Shown: positions 47,216-59,040 of the stretch, piece after piece | Layout of the letters: each line of letters opens with the position of its first letter | Numbering within the stretch: position 1 is the first letter of the stretch | Origin: Dastarcus helophoroides | Lineage: Eukaryota > Arthropoda > Insecta > Coleoptera > Bothrideridae | Direction of reading: 5' to 3' | NCBI GenBank assembly: GCA_028583605.1 | Contig: CM053335.1 | Coordinates: 17,386,553-17,450,552, forward strand | Length of the DNA stretch: 64,000 bases | Notes under the pieces: model-generated | Seen by the model: only the letters and a program-made list of their open reading frames with translations | Told to the model about the DNA's origin: nothing | Database searches by the model: none | Translations under genes and position numbers: made by a program

Positions 47216-48674
47216 GAAATTTGCATGAAAACTTAATAAAGAAAGTATTCTTGGCTTGAACCGACTTTATCTCTTCGACACAGCCATTAGGGCCACATTT
47301 CGGCAGCACATTAGCAAATTTTAACCCTCGATCGACTTCCATTCGTAACAAAGTGCGTAATCGTCGTTATTCACTCGCATCTGTTGAGATAAATCTTCAC
47401 CTTGTGACTCTCTGAAATAAACAAACGGGAACACTTATGAATTATTCCGGGGATGCACAATACTTGGAGAAAGAATTGCCAGTGCAGAAAGAATTACGAG
47501 TACAGAAGGAATTGCGAAGCGTCAAGGATGCCCAATTTCATTTCATATGCATGCATATGAAACTGTCAGGGGTAATAATACCAATCTTACGACATGGTGA
47601 CACCTTGAAATTTCTAATTTTTGATACATGGGAGCCACCAGTTGTTGTGCTCTAAAGCTTTAAAAATAGATTTTAAAAATTCGAAACTTTCACTATCAAG
47701 AATCAGTCACTAAAAAGTACGGGTTCTAAACTGGTCTTTATTAGTATATCTGTAACGCTGAGTCCATTTTTGCAATTGAAAGTGTTCTATATTTTTGCAA
47801 TCGAAAGTGTTCTATATCAAAGCATTAAAAAGATAGACGTTTAAAATTGATTTAATTGAAAAATTTCGATCTTCGACTGTATCAAAAATCAGTTTTTAGC
47901 ATTTCTACTTTCCAAAGCAGCTTTTTATTAGTATATTGGTAATGCTAAGTTCTGTTATGGAACCAAAATTGTTGTATCAAAAGTTAGGAAACTGTTAGCA
48001 AGAATTACTCATAGGTTCGAGGCGTCTATCGGATATTTACAAGTAATTAGTGCTATCAAAGAGATGAAGTAATTGGGGGCCTTCGAGACTTGGAGATATC
48101 GAATATTCTAGTATATGTGGAGTGCCAATATAGGCCAGCAATCGCACCCTCGTTTATCAGTTGATAATAACGAATAAATTTGTTCAGTTGTTTGGTTAAA
48201 TAAAGGTTTTTAAAATCCACATATGAACCAGTAAAGCGTAAGAGTAATCTTTTCGAACTTGTAATTTTAAACTTATCCTGTTACCAAAGAGAATCTGGCA
48301 TAATTATTTCATTACTTTTGTTCTAAAGTTCAAAGTTTTTAAATATTGCTAAAGTTCTTCCTTCGGCTTTATAGAAATCTCTTACAAATCTCCTATTCAT
48401 TACCCCAAATTTTGATTTATTTCATAAAGTGCTTTAACCAAATTTACGGCATTAAGGGCATTAGTCAAGACGTTTACTAGTGTAATAAGGTAATCCCGTA
48501 ATTTAAAGCCCCCCTGCTATAAACTACTAAGTAAACTGTAATCCCGCAGAGGCTTTCACTTGTCTTACGATATATTCCTGAAAAGAGGAGCATCAGATGT
48601 TAGTTCTTGCTAGTTCGCGGGAACCTGCCATATTAGAAATTTCTTTAATACCCTCCTACCTTACAAGCACGTCA

Positions 48675-48713
48675 TTTAAAAGCTCACCTAATTCACGTAG
48701 GTGAGCTTTTAAA
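48675..48713. repeat. Perfect 15-bp hairpin
   Basis: TTTAAAAGCTCACCT (48675-48689) and AGGTGAGCTTTTAAA (48699-48713) surround a 9-nt loop. No T-run follows in a terminator-like way, and the genome is eukaryotic. It merges with the tandem repeat that follows. Confidence 0.75.
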
Positions 48714-48757
48714 CGTACGAGACTTTTAAACGTGCGAGACTTTTAAACGACGTACGA
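48706..48757. repeat. 17-bp tandem repeat, three copies
   Basis: CTTTTAAACGTACGAGA repeats three times, the last copy lengthened by three bases (ACGACGTACGAGAC). The first copy shares its CTTTTAAA with the right arm of the preceding hairpin. Confidence 0.7.
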
Positions 48758-49319
48758 GACATCAAAACGAACGCTCGATTACGAAATCGAGACCGGGGCG
48801 AGTTAATTCGTTAAAAAATTCGAAAATTGTGTGCCTCGTAAAACTCTTGAATGCAAATACGTTCTCTGGGATGTTTTTTTCGAAATTAATTTCTAATGAT
48901 ATCGGGAAAAGTAATGCTGAAAAAGGAAGAGGGGCCCGGCTGATTTATAAAACAAGTAATTATTCTTTTCTTTCCGAAGGCTGTTTGTTTTAAATTTAAA
49001 TTTTAAATGCGGCGAATTTCAACTTGAGATACCGTCAAGTGTACCCCGCTAATCTAATACGAAAACGCACCGTCCCCGGGGGTGTGATCCTTTCCCCCGT
49101 TAAAATAAACATTTTTGAACGGTTTATATGTTTCATTTAAACATTTACTGAGAATATTTTAAATTCGTTTTATTTAATATGAAAGAGAACTTACTTTAGA
49201 ATGTTTCATACTTCCCCAACAGTTACTTTATTTTTTACTTTTTATTACTTTGAATACATACTGAAATATTATTATTTATAGCGTGCTTTGTCAATATGAA
49301 TAAATTTTGGAATTAATTA

Positions 49320-51860
49320 ATAACTATTTGGAAATGTTGCCAAAATGTTAAATTTTTCACGTACCTTCAAAAATTTCCATTTCTCCAGGTGCTCGAAATT
49401 TTCCCAACAGTCCTAATTTTTCCCAAAAGTTCAAATTTTTCCCAACAGTTATATTTTTTCCAAAAAGTTAGAATTTTCCCAACAGTTCGAATTTTTCCCA
49501 ACAGTTCGAATGTTTCCAAAAGTTCGAATTTTTCCCAGCAGTTATAATTTTTACCGAAAGTTCAAATTTTTCCCAACAGTTCTATTTTTTTCCAAAAAAT
49601 TCGAATTTTTCCCAATAGTTCTAATTTGTCCCATAAGTTCGAATTTTTCCCAACAGTTCTAATTTTTGCCAAAAGTAGGAATTTTTCCGAGCAATTCTAT
49701 TTTTTTTAAAAAGTTCGAATTTTTTCCAAAGAGTTCGAATTTTTTCCAGCAGTTATAATTTTTACCAAGAGTTCGAAGTTTTCCCAACAGTTCAAATTTT
49801 TCCAAAATTTCGAATTTTTCCCAGCAGTTATAATTTTTACCAAAAGTTCAGACTTTTCCCAACAGTTTTATTTTTTCCAAAAAATTCGAATTTTTTCCAA
49901 TAGTTCTAATTTTTCCCATAAGTTCGAATTTTTCCCAACAGTTCTAATTTTTGCCAAAAGTAGGAATTTTTCCGAGCAATTCTATTTTTTTCAAAAAGTT
50001 CGAATTTTTTCCAGCAGTTATAATTTTTACCAAAAGTTCGAATTTTTCCCAACAGTTCTATTTTTCCAAAAAAGGTTCGAATTTTTCCCAACAGTTCTAT
50101 TTTTTCCAAAAAGTTCGAATTTTTCCCAACAGTTCTAATTTTTGCCAAAAGTTCGAATTTTTCCCAGCAATTCTATTTTTTTCAAAAAGTTCGAATTTTT
50201 CCCAACAGTTCTAATTTTTCCCATAAGTTCGAATTTTTCCCAGCACCTCTAATTTTCTCTGAAAGTTCGAATTTTTGCCAGACATTCTATTTTTTCCAAA
50301 AAGTTCGAATTTTTTCCAACAGTTCTAATTTTTCCCATAACTTCCAATTTTTCCCAGCAGTTCGAATTTTTCCCAGCACCTCTAATTTTCACCGAAAGTT
50401 CGAATTTTTGCCAGAAGTTCTATTTTTTCCAAAAAGTTCGAATTTTTCCCAACAGTTCTAATTTTTCCCATAAGTTCAAATTTTTCCCAGCAGTTCGAAT
50501 TTTTCCAGCAGTTCTAATTTTTGCCAAAATTTTGAATTTTTCCAAACAGTTTTATTTTTTCCAAAAAGATCGACTTTTTCCCAACAGTTCTAATTTTTCC
50601 CATAAGTTCGAATTTTTCCCAACAGTTCTAATTTTTACGAAAAGTTCGAATTTCTGCGAAAGTGTTTAAATTTTCATTCAATTTTTAAATTTTTGTTCAA
50701 AATTTTAAATGTTTCTCAAATATTTCAAATTTTCCCAAGTCAAATTCTCTCAAATATTCTATTTTTCAATTAAATAATAATCCTGGAAGTTATCCAATTA
50801 TTTGAATATGTTGCTAAAATTTTGAATTTTTGCCGTAACTTTAAAAATTTCCACTTTTCTCAAAAGCTCAAAATTTCCCAACAGTTCTAATTTTTCTCAA
50901 AAGTTTAAATTTTTCCCAACCGTTCTATTTTTTCCCAAAAGTTTGAATTTTAACAAAGGTGCTAATTCTTCCCAGAAATTCTAATTTTTCCTAACAGTTT
51001 TAATTTATCTCTAAAGTTCGACTTTTTCCCAACAGTTCTAATTTTTCCCATAAGTTCGAATACTTCCCAGCACTTCTAACTTTCACCAAAAGTTCGAATT
51101 TTTCCCAGCAGTTCTATTTTTTCCAAAAAGTTAGAATTTTTCCCAACAGTTCTAATTTTTCCCATAAGTTCGAATTTCTCCCAACAGTCCTAATTTTTAC
51201 CAAAAATTCGAATTTTTGCGTAAGGGTTTAACTTTTCATCCAATTTTTTTATATTTTTGGTGAAGATATTAAATGTTTCTCAAATATTTCAAATTTTCCC
51301 AAAAGTCAAATTTTCTCAAATGTTCGATTTTACTATTAATAATCTTGGAAGATATCCCATTATTTGAAAATGTTCCTAACATTTTGAATTTTTCCCGTAA
51401 CTTCGAAAACTTTTATTTCTCCCAAAACCTCAACATTTTTCCCAACAGCGCTAAATTTTCCCAAGAGTTCGAATTTTTCCTAGCAGTTCTATTACTTCTC
51501 AAAAGTTCGAATTTAATCCACAGTTTTAATTTCTCCCAAAGCTTCGAACTTCCCGCACAGTTCTAATTTTTCCCAAAAGTTCGAATTTTTCCCAACAGTT
51601 CTAATTTTTTCCAAAAGTTCGAATTTTTCCCAACAGTTCGAATTTTTCCCAACAGTTCTAATTTTCCCAAAAATTCGAATTTTTCCCAAAAGTTCGAATT
51701 TTTCCCAACAGTTCGAATTTTTCCCAACAGTTCTAATTTTTCCCAAAAATTCGAATTTTTCCCAAGAGTTCGAATTTTTGCCAAAAGTTCGAATTTTTCC
51801 CAAAAGTTCGAATTTTTTCCGAAAGTTCTAATTTTTCTCAACAATTCCAATTTTTATTAA
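49320..51860 (-). repeat. 19/38-bp TTCGAATTTTTCCC array, first orientation
   Basis: Unit TTCGAATTTTTCCCAACAG alternates with variants (TTCTAATTTTTCCCATAAG, TTCTATTTTTTCCAAAAAG), giving an effective 38-bp period. A longer copy relation is clear: about 49530-49760 recurs at 49810-50035 (about 280 bp). A landmark around TTTCTCAAATATTTCAAATT appears near 50712 and 51273, about 560 bp apart. Frames such as G-K-I-R-T-F-G-K-N-S on the minus strand are translations of this unit. It is the reverse complement of the unit used at 52.7-62.3 kb. Confidence 0.9.
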
Positions 51861-52685
51861 GAATTTAAATGTTTCCACAAGCCTTAATTTTTTCTCAATT
51901 TCAATCAACTGACGAAACACACGTTATGATGACGCATTCGAAGCTTTTATTCTAAATTTTACAAATCCTGACGATCGTAGACGTAGAATTTTGTGGTGTT
52001 GCAACCACCAATTTAATTTTTTCTTATCTTTCTAAGAAATTCAACGTAGGCAAGGTTCTAATAAGCACTTACCACCGTGCATTGCATTTAATGAAATAAA
52101 ATTGTATAGAATTTAATCAGAAACAAATAAGCATGTTACGTTAGTCGTAAATTTAATATCAGTATTTGAGAGCATTGGTTGCTGATTGTAAGGCGGCAAA
52201 TTCGTGTAATTACACACGTAAAGAACACTTTGGCCGCGCTTTCATGGATTAATTGATCCTGTAATTAGGAAGTCACAGAGCAGATAGCCAGAGGGCTCTA
52301 ACATTCTACCTAGTAAATGCATCTAAGGTTTTACCCTTAGACTTCATTTATTACGCAACGTGACACGTTAATGCAACCACATTTCTCTATTTGCTAAACA
52401 CAACTTGCATCATATTTCATAAATCCAATCTCCAATTTCGTACAATGCACGGAACAGATTTATTTAGAATATGAAAGATAACAAAACCATTTGTTCCCGT
52501 CTAATCAGATTTTGCATTTTCACGATTAAAGTTTTCAAAATAATAAATAGTTATCAATTTCGAATTTTCTCAAAATGTAGATTTTAAACTTATACCTTTT
52601 TCAAATAATATTGGGATTTGTTAGCAAGTTTTCCCCAATAGAGGACGAATGAGGAAAAGGTGTATGGAGAAGCGACACTAGAAAG
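51861..52685. other. Single-copy spacer between oppositely oriented arrays
   Basis: About 0.8 kb with no repeat or gene recognised. The array family switches orientation across it. Confidence 0.4.
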
Positions 52686-54020
52686 CAATGATTTTTGGGA
52701 ACATTTTGAAATATTTGGGAAAACTTTTGGAAAAAATTTAAACTTTTGGGAAAAATTCGAACCTGTGGGAAAAATTCGAACCTGTGGAAAAAATTCGAAC
52801 CTGTGGGAAAAATTCGAACCTGTGGGAAAAATTCGACCCTGTGGGAAAAATTCGAACAAATGGGGAAAATTCGAACTAATGGGAAAAATTCGAACTAATG
52901 GGAAAAATTTAAATTTTTCAGGAAAAAAACAACTTTTTAGGAAAAACTCAATACATTAAGAAAAAATTAAAATTTTAGAAAGAAATGCAATTTTGGGGAA
53001 ATTTGAACCATTGGAAAAAATTGTAACTAGTAGATCTTGGAAATTATGCTAAAATTCAAAGCTTTATAAAGAATTTTGAGGAAGACTAAACCTTTGGAAA
53101 AAATTCGAACTTTTGGGAAAAATTATAACCGTTGGGAAAATTTTCAGCTTCTGGAAATTTTTTTTTTGAAAAAAATTTTAACTTTTGGAAATAATTCGAA
53201 CTTTTGGGAAAAATTCGAACCTGTGGGAAAAATTCGAACCTGTGGGAAAAATTCGAACCTGTGGGAAAAATTCAAATCTGTGAGAAAAATTCGAATCTGT
53301 GGGAAAATTCGAACCTGTGGGAAAAATTCGAACCTGTGGGAAAAATTCGAACTGAGGAAAATTTAAATTTTTGAGGAAAAAAATCAACTTTTTAGGAAAA
53401 ACTCAATACATTAAGAAAAAATTAAAATTTTAGAAAGAAGTGCAATTTTGGGGAAATTTGAACTAGTGGAAAAAATTTTAACTGGTAGATCTTGGAAATT
53501 ATGATAAAATTCAAAGCGTTATACAGAATTTTGGGGAAGATCTAAACCTTTGGAAAAAAATTCGAACTTTTTGGAAAAATTATAACCGTTGGGGAAATTT
53601 TCAGCTTTTGGGAAGATAAAGATTTTTGGGAACATTTTGAAATATTTGGGGAAACTTTTGAAAAAATTTTAACTTTTGGAAATAATTCGAACTTTTGGGA
53701 AAAATTCGAACCTGTGGAAAGAATTCGAACCTGTGGGAAAAATTCGAACCTGTGGGAAAATTCGAACCTGTGGGAAAAATTAGAACCTGTGGGGAAAATT
53801 CGAACTAATGGGAAAAATTCGAACTAATGGAAAAAATTTGGATTTTTCAGGAAAAAATCAACTTTTTAGGAAAAACTTAATACATTAGGAAAAAATTAAA
53901 ATTTTAGAAAGAAATGCAATTTTGGGGAAATTTGAACCATTGGAAAAAATTTTAACTAGTAGATCTTAGAAATAATGACAAAATTCAAAACTTTATAAAG
54001 AATATTGGGGAAGATCTAAA
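52686..54020 (+). repeat. 19-bp GGGAAAAATTCGAACCTGT array, second orientation
   Basis: Runs of GGGAAAAATTCGAACCTGT are joined by a longer landmark: GGAAAAACTCAATACATTAAG, TTTTAGAAAGAAATGCAATTT, then ACTAGTAGATCTTGGAAATTA. The last phrase lies near 53025, 53481 and 53955, a higher-order period of about 465 bp. The same landmark reappears at about 60306 and 60977, tying this block to the 59.7-62.3 kb array. Confidence 0.9.
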
Positions 54021-54804
54021 CCTAAAGTTTGGCACTTTATTCGGTGTGCATAATATTATAAGAAAATGGTATCGGTGTTTTGGTTTAATTAGCGTATTTA
54101 AATGAAAATTAAATTCATATTTACATGAGTGGAGATTTAATTATATGTTAAAACGCATCCAGTGGGATTTCAATGAGATAAAATCCTTTCTCCCTTGACA
54201 GGCAACGCGTAATAGGATGTTGCAGGAACCGGAAAAACAGTGGGCAACAATCAAGAGCTCTTAAAACGGCATAATCCCTTTTGCGTCAAGCTGTCTGCAG
54301 TGATGTCGCCCATGTATCTTCTGAATGAATTTGTGGTGGTTCCTTCTTCCATTCAGTTTAAAATCAACGCTGACACAAGCTGTATGTATGGTGGGGCTGA
54401 GTGCCTTTCCTGGGGAGATTTATGACCTTCCGCTGCGGAATACACAGGCACTATGTACGAATAATGCCAGCCTCGGGCATGTATGCCGACAACTACAACG
54501 AATTTATCAAAGTTATTCCCTTTGTTCCGATGTTTAAAACACGACAAATCTTAAAGGACCGCGATAAATGCCCCATATATAATTGAATTACACGCTCCTG
54601 GTTTACCTTGCATTGAAAAATGTTAGTTTGCCATCTGTGGGCAAATATTACAGGCGCCTAGCATAAAAATGGTTAGTGCGCCATCTGTGGACGAATCGCG
54701 AAACGAATACGCCATTTACATGGATGGCTGCGTGGCATCGTAGCAGAGACATTTGACATCGTGACACCGAAATTAAAATTGTGCTAGAATAAAAAATGAT
54801 TCAT

Positions 54805-54874
54805 CGGCGTGACCGGGAGTCGAACTGGGATCTTCCACGTGGCAGAAGCATCCAAACACTGAGCCACCGTAGTT
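54805..54874 (-). other. Degenerate tRNA-like sequence
   Basis: On the minus strand, TGGCTCAGTGTTTGGA is a good A box and AGTTCGACTCC a good B box. Between them CTTC and GAAG can form an anticodon-arm stem. The acceptor stem does not pair (ACTACGG against TCACGCC), so a functional tRNA is unlikely. A tRNA pseudogene or SINE head fits better. Confidence 0.45.
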
Positions 54875-55030
54875 ACCATTGCCGATTTGTACTTATTCCC
54901 GTACCAACATTGCTTAAAATGTCCATAAAATTATTCTACCAGATCTTCCTATAGCGCAAAACATTTTAGAAACTAGGAAACGAAGCAGAAAGAAAAAATT
55001 ATCCGCAACTGTATTATACAAATCTGGTTT

Positions 55031-55243
55031 TCATCTGTAAGTATGATTAGGATCATAACCGGCGATAAAGCATCGTGTTAATGGGGCCAATATTTCACCC
55101 CATTTCTTCCAGTTGATGCATTTAAATGAACCCAATCTTACAGGATCGATGACTTTGAAAGATTGCTGATTAGCCGCCTCTAAATTTTCAGTTTGAAACT
55201 TTATAAAAGACTGGAAGCACTCGGGCTTATTCCAGGACGTCAC
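55031..55243 (-). other. Unassigned 70-codon open frame
   Basis: A minus-strand frame of normal amino-acid variety (several Trp, Cys, Phe and Asn; no low-complexity run), unlike the repeat-derived frames elsewhere. I do not recognise a domain. No start context, splice sites or second exon support it. It may be a fragment of a decayed element or chance. Confidence 0.15.
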
Positions 55244-56560
55244 GGTCGGCTAGCTGCATACCAACTTGCGAGCCACTAAAACGACTTTTTACGAGACAAC
55301 ATTAGCTATTGAAATTTGCATATAAAATGCAGTGCCAGGACTAAACAAGATGAGCTAAAAGGGTCCTTTTATGTTTAGCGTTGTAACCAGTTAAAGTCAA
55401 CGTTCGATACTTTTGGAAACTATGCGCGTTGAAAGTTTGTTACAAGTTTTGAAAGTAACGAGTAGTTTTATAAGTTGATGCTGACTTGTCGATTATCCGG
55501 TAAATAACAACTGACACGAAGAATTTTTCGTGTTATCCTTTTTATTTATTGTAAATTGAGTCCGTCCGCTGCAATATTTTCTACGCTTTTGTCTCTATAT
55601 TATCAAAACTATTTGTTTTATAATTTTTGCCACATTGATTCTTTCTGAGCAAGTATAAAAATGCTTTACAAAAAAAAAAGTAAATAGCTGCGATCAACGT
55701 TCCCTGATCTAAGAATCATTTACAAGCTAGAATACTATATGCACTCAGGAACTTTCTCATTAATTTTCAGTGCTCAAAAGTAAACGTTCCAGTGTGGCAT
55801 TTTATTTGAAAGTACATGCATGGTTCGTAAAGTTTAATGTTTTCAGTTAATAAGCAAAAAGTCTATCCACTCTTGTATAATTTTAACCGAGTTACATAAT
55901 AAAACAAATTGAGTACATTAGCACGTATATGTTTAACAACTGTAATTAAATTTTCACAGCAGTTAACACCCGCATACCCAAACCTCTAGGGAAATAGGAT
56001 ACCCAAACTGATATCACAAAATCCATCTGATGATCAATATTAAAAGCGTCTGGGATATGAATTGGTGTCTCACAAAGAACATTTACATGTAACAAAGGTT
56101 GTGAAAATACCTCGCTCTTCTCGGGTTCGAGCTGTCGAAAACTTTCGTCTCTGCATTATACAGCACATTCACAAGTAATCAATTTAGACGTATATTTATG
56201 TAAACCCATTAAGGGATATGTGTGAAGTGCGTGCGGAAATATGCTAACGCAGAGAAGAAGAATAAACATATCGTATTTCTAAAAAGATCGCATTCACGAC
56301 AAAAGTAATATATCACATGCAAATTAACTTTTTGCGCTTTCTCGCACGTCCTTGTTTCCCTGTTTTGCGCCCCATCGGTTACAGCGAACTACAAACGCAT
56401 CTAGTGCTCTACCACTTTTGACTGTAATAAGGCCAGTGCTTGGCATCCAATTTGGAAAAACGCAACAAGTTAATACTTTAAGTGACTTTCAGAATCCAGT
56501 TCTTGAGATTAGTCTGCGTGGTACTTCAGAGCTGTAGCTAAATTTTTCTTCACAGTTTGG

Positions 56561-58331
56561 AGTTTCGAACTTTTGGAAAAAATTCGAACTTTTGGGAAAA
56601 ATTTCGAACTTTTGGGAAAAATTCAAATATTCGGGAAAAATTTAATGCATTCGAAAAAATATTAAAATTTTTGCAAAAAATGCACTTTTGGGAAAATTCG
56701 AACCTTTGGGAAAGTTAACTGGTAATAGTACTTGAAAATTATGAAAAAATTCAAAACTTTGAACAAAATTGCAGTTTTGGGAAAAATTTGAACTCTTGGG
56801 AAAAATTCGAACTCTTGGGAAAAATTCGAACTCTTGGGAAAAATTCGAATCTTTTGGGAAAAATTTCGAACTTTTGGGAAAAATTCAAATTTTCGGGAAA
56901 AATTTAATGCATTCGAAAAAATATTAAAATTTTTGCAACAAATCCAGTTTTGGGAAAATTCGAACCTTTGGGAAAGTCTAACTGGTAATAGTACTTGAAA
57001 ATTATGAAAAAATTCAAAACTTTGAACAAAATTGCAGTTTTGGGAAAAATTTGAACTCTTGGGAAAAATTCGAACTCTTGGGAAAAATTCGAACTCTTGA
57101 GAAAAATTCGAACTTTTGGGAGAAATTTTGAACTTTTGGGAAAAATTCAAATTTTCGGGAAAAATTTAATGCATTCGAAATAATAAAATTTTTGCAAAAA
57201 ATGCAGCTTTGGGAAAATTCGAACCTTTGGGAAAGTCTAACTGGTAATAGTACTTGAAAATTATGAAAAAATTCAAAACTTTGAACCAAATTGCAGTTTT
57301 GGGAAAAATTTGAACTTTTGGGAAAAATTCGAACTCTTGGAAAAAATTCGAACTCTTGGGAAAAATTCGAACTCTTGGGAAAAATTCGAACTTTTTGGAA
57401 AAATTCAAATTTTCGGGAAACATTTAATGCATTCGAAAAAATATTAAAATTTTTGCAACAAATGCAGTTCTGGGAAAATTCGAACCTTTGGGAAAGTCTA
57501 ACTGGTAATAGTACTTGAAAATTATGAAAAAATTCAAAACTTTGAACAAAATTGCAGTTTTGGAAAACATTTGAACTCTTGGGAAAAATTCAAACTCTTG
57601 GGAAAAATTCGAACTCTTGGGAAAAATTCGAAGTTTTGGGAAAAATTTCGAACTTTTTGGAAAAATTCAAATTTTCGGGAAAAATTTAATGCATTCGAAA
57701 AAATATAAAAATTTTTGCAACAAATGCAGTTTTGGGAAAATTCGAACCTTTGGGAAAGTCTAACTGGTAATAGTACTTGAAAATTATGAAAAAATTCAAA
57801 ACTTTGAACAAAATTGCAATTTTGGGAAAAATTTAAACTTAAAGGAAAAATTTGAACTTAAAGGAAAAATTCGAACTCCTGGGAAAAATTCGAACTTTTG
57901 GGAAAATTTCGAACTTTTGGGATAAATTCAAATTTTTGTAATAAACTTAACATATTTTAAAAAAATTTAAACTTTCAAGAAAAAATTCGAACTTTTGGGA
58001 AAATACGAACCTTTGGTGAAAATTCTAACTAATAAAACTTGAAAATTATGAAAAATTTCAGAGGTTTGTAAAAAATAGAAATTTTAAAAACAAATTCAAA
58101 CTTTTGGAAAAAATTCGAACTCTTGGAAAAAATCGAACTTATGGGAAAAATTCAAATTTTTGGAAAATATTTGAACTTTTGAGATAAATTCAAATTTTTG
58201 GAAAAACCCTAATATACATTTAAAAAATTTGAACTTTTGGGAAAAATTCGAACTTTTGGAAAAGATTCGAACCTTTGGAAAAAATTCGAACCTTTGGGAA
58301 AAAGTGACATTTTTGACATAAACCTTAATAC
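56561..58331 (+). repeat. 19-bp GGGAAAAATTCGAAC array with 260-bp higher-order unit
   Basis: Each higher-order unit holds three to five GGGAAAAATTCGAACTCTT copies, then AAATTTAATGCATTCGAAAA, TGCAGTTTTGGGAAAATTCG, TAACTGGTAATAGTACTTGA and AAACTTTGAACAAAATTGCA. The AATGCATTCGAAAA landmark is near 56643, 56906, 57167, 57426 and 57687, a tight period of about 260 bp with few differences. This is the most homogeneous array in the window. It decays after about 57830. Confidence 0.92.
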
Positions 58332-58506
58332 TGTAACGCAATGTAAATAGATGAAATAGTATTTAGAATAGAATTGTAGAATTTAGTAAATAAAAAAAAG
58401 TTTCTAGCGGCCGCGATAACGTAACAAACGGCATATAAGCGTTTCAGAAATGTCGGCATTTGATAAGCCTTATCTGCCGAAAATTCTGGAAGCCAGGGGC
58501 CAAAAC

Positions 58507-58544
58507 TATAAAAAGGCGGCCAGCTTTCCCTCGAGGAGTCAGTT
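58507..58544 (+). promoter_or_regulatory. LTR core promoter: TATA box and initiator
   Basis: TATAAAAA (58507-58514) lies 32 nt, start to start, before TCAGTT (58539-58544), which matches the arthropod initiator consensus TCAGT. The spacing is right for transcription to start at about 58541. Transcription would run to the right into the array. Confidence 0.7.
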
Positions 58545-58628
58545 AGAAGTCAGTGTAGTTAGTGGCTTAGTAATTAGTAAATAAGTAGTGAGTTACTGTT
58601 CAGTTGAAGTGTGCCGAGTTAATTCAGT

Positions 58629-58634
58629 AATAAA
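58629..58634 (+). terminator. LTR polyadenylation signal
   Basis: AATAAA, about 90 nt after the predicted start, is in the expected order for an LTR (promoter, start, poly(A) signal, end). Confidence 0.55.
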
Positions 58635-58686
58635 GTGGGTCTTATTCGATAAGTGTAATCAATTCGAACCGATAAAGCACGTAACA

Positions 58687-59040
58687 ATACATTTCAGAAA
58701 AATTTAAAGTATTAGAAAAAATGCCATTTTGAGAAAATTCGAACCTTTGGGAAAAATTCTAACTGATAAAACTTAAAAATTACGAAAATATTCAAAGGCT
58801 TGTAAAAAAATTGAAATTTTAAGAACAAATTCAAACTTTTGGAAAAAAATTCGAACTCTTGGAAAAAATTCGAACTTTTGGGAAAAATTCCAACTCTTGG
58901 AAAAAATTCGAACTTGTGGGAAAAATTCGAACCTGTGGGAAAAATTCAAACTTTTGGAAAAAATTGGAACTCTTGAAACAATTCGACCCTTTGGGAAAAA
59001 ATTTAACTTTTAGAAAAATGTTTGCGAAAAATTAGAGAAA
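58687..59040 (+). repeat. 19-bp array continued beyond the solo LTR
   Basis: Resumes with ATTTCAGAAAAATTTAAAGT, then GGGAAAATTCGAACCTTTGG and further TTCGAACTTTTGGGA units. The units are more diverged than those at 56.6-57.8 kb. Confidence 0.8.

Larger units (their letters stand above)
45841..49319. other. Mostly single-copy region with small dispersed repeats
   Basis: No gene recognised. It holds a TGGTCCTTGG-family repeat (46598-46720), a local direct duplication (46705-46830 and 47085-47215), an R1 fragment (46965-47030), a two-copy 27-bp tandem near 47770-47822 (TTTTTGCAATYGAAAGTGTT) and a hairpin plus tandem near 48675-48757. Frames of 72-74 aa at 46540 and 47437 overlap repeats or lack features. 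Confidence 0.4.
54021..56560. other. Single-copy region with weak features
   Basis: No gene confidently recognised. GTTAGTKYGCCATCTGTGG followed by ACAAAT/CGAAT occurs twice (about 54624 and 54672). A tRNA-like segment lies at 54805-54874 and an unassigned frame at 55031-55243. Several overlapping 61-70-aa frames at 54240-54590 conflict with one another, and none has support. Confidence 0.4.
58332..58686 (+). mobile_element. Solo LTR, Gypsy-like
   Basis: Starts TGTAACGC and ends GCACGTAACA, giving TG...CA ends with a short imperfect inverted repeat. ATAC flanks it on both sides (58328-58331 and 58687-58690), a 4-bp duplication typical of many Gypsy-group elements. The empty site reads AACCTTAATAC joined to ATTTCAG, close to the array sequence AACCCTAATATACATTT at 58205. 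The 355-bp unit is much more GC-rich than the array and has an ordered core promoter and poly(A) signal. No internal region remains, so it was probably left by recombination between two LTRs. Confidence 0.88.

Noticed and set aside
48675..48713. Hairpin as a transcription terminator
   Set aside because: No U-run follows and intrinsic terminators of this kind are bacterial.
49906..53387. Frames with G-K-I-R-T-F-G-K-N-S or N-F-S-Q-K-F-E-F-F periodicity
   Set aside because: These follow the 19-bp repeat unit exactly and occur in several frames and both strands.
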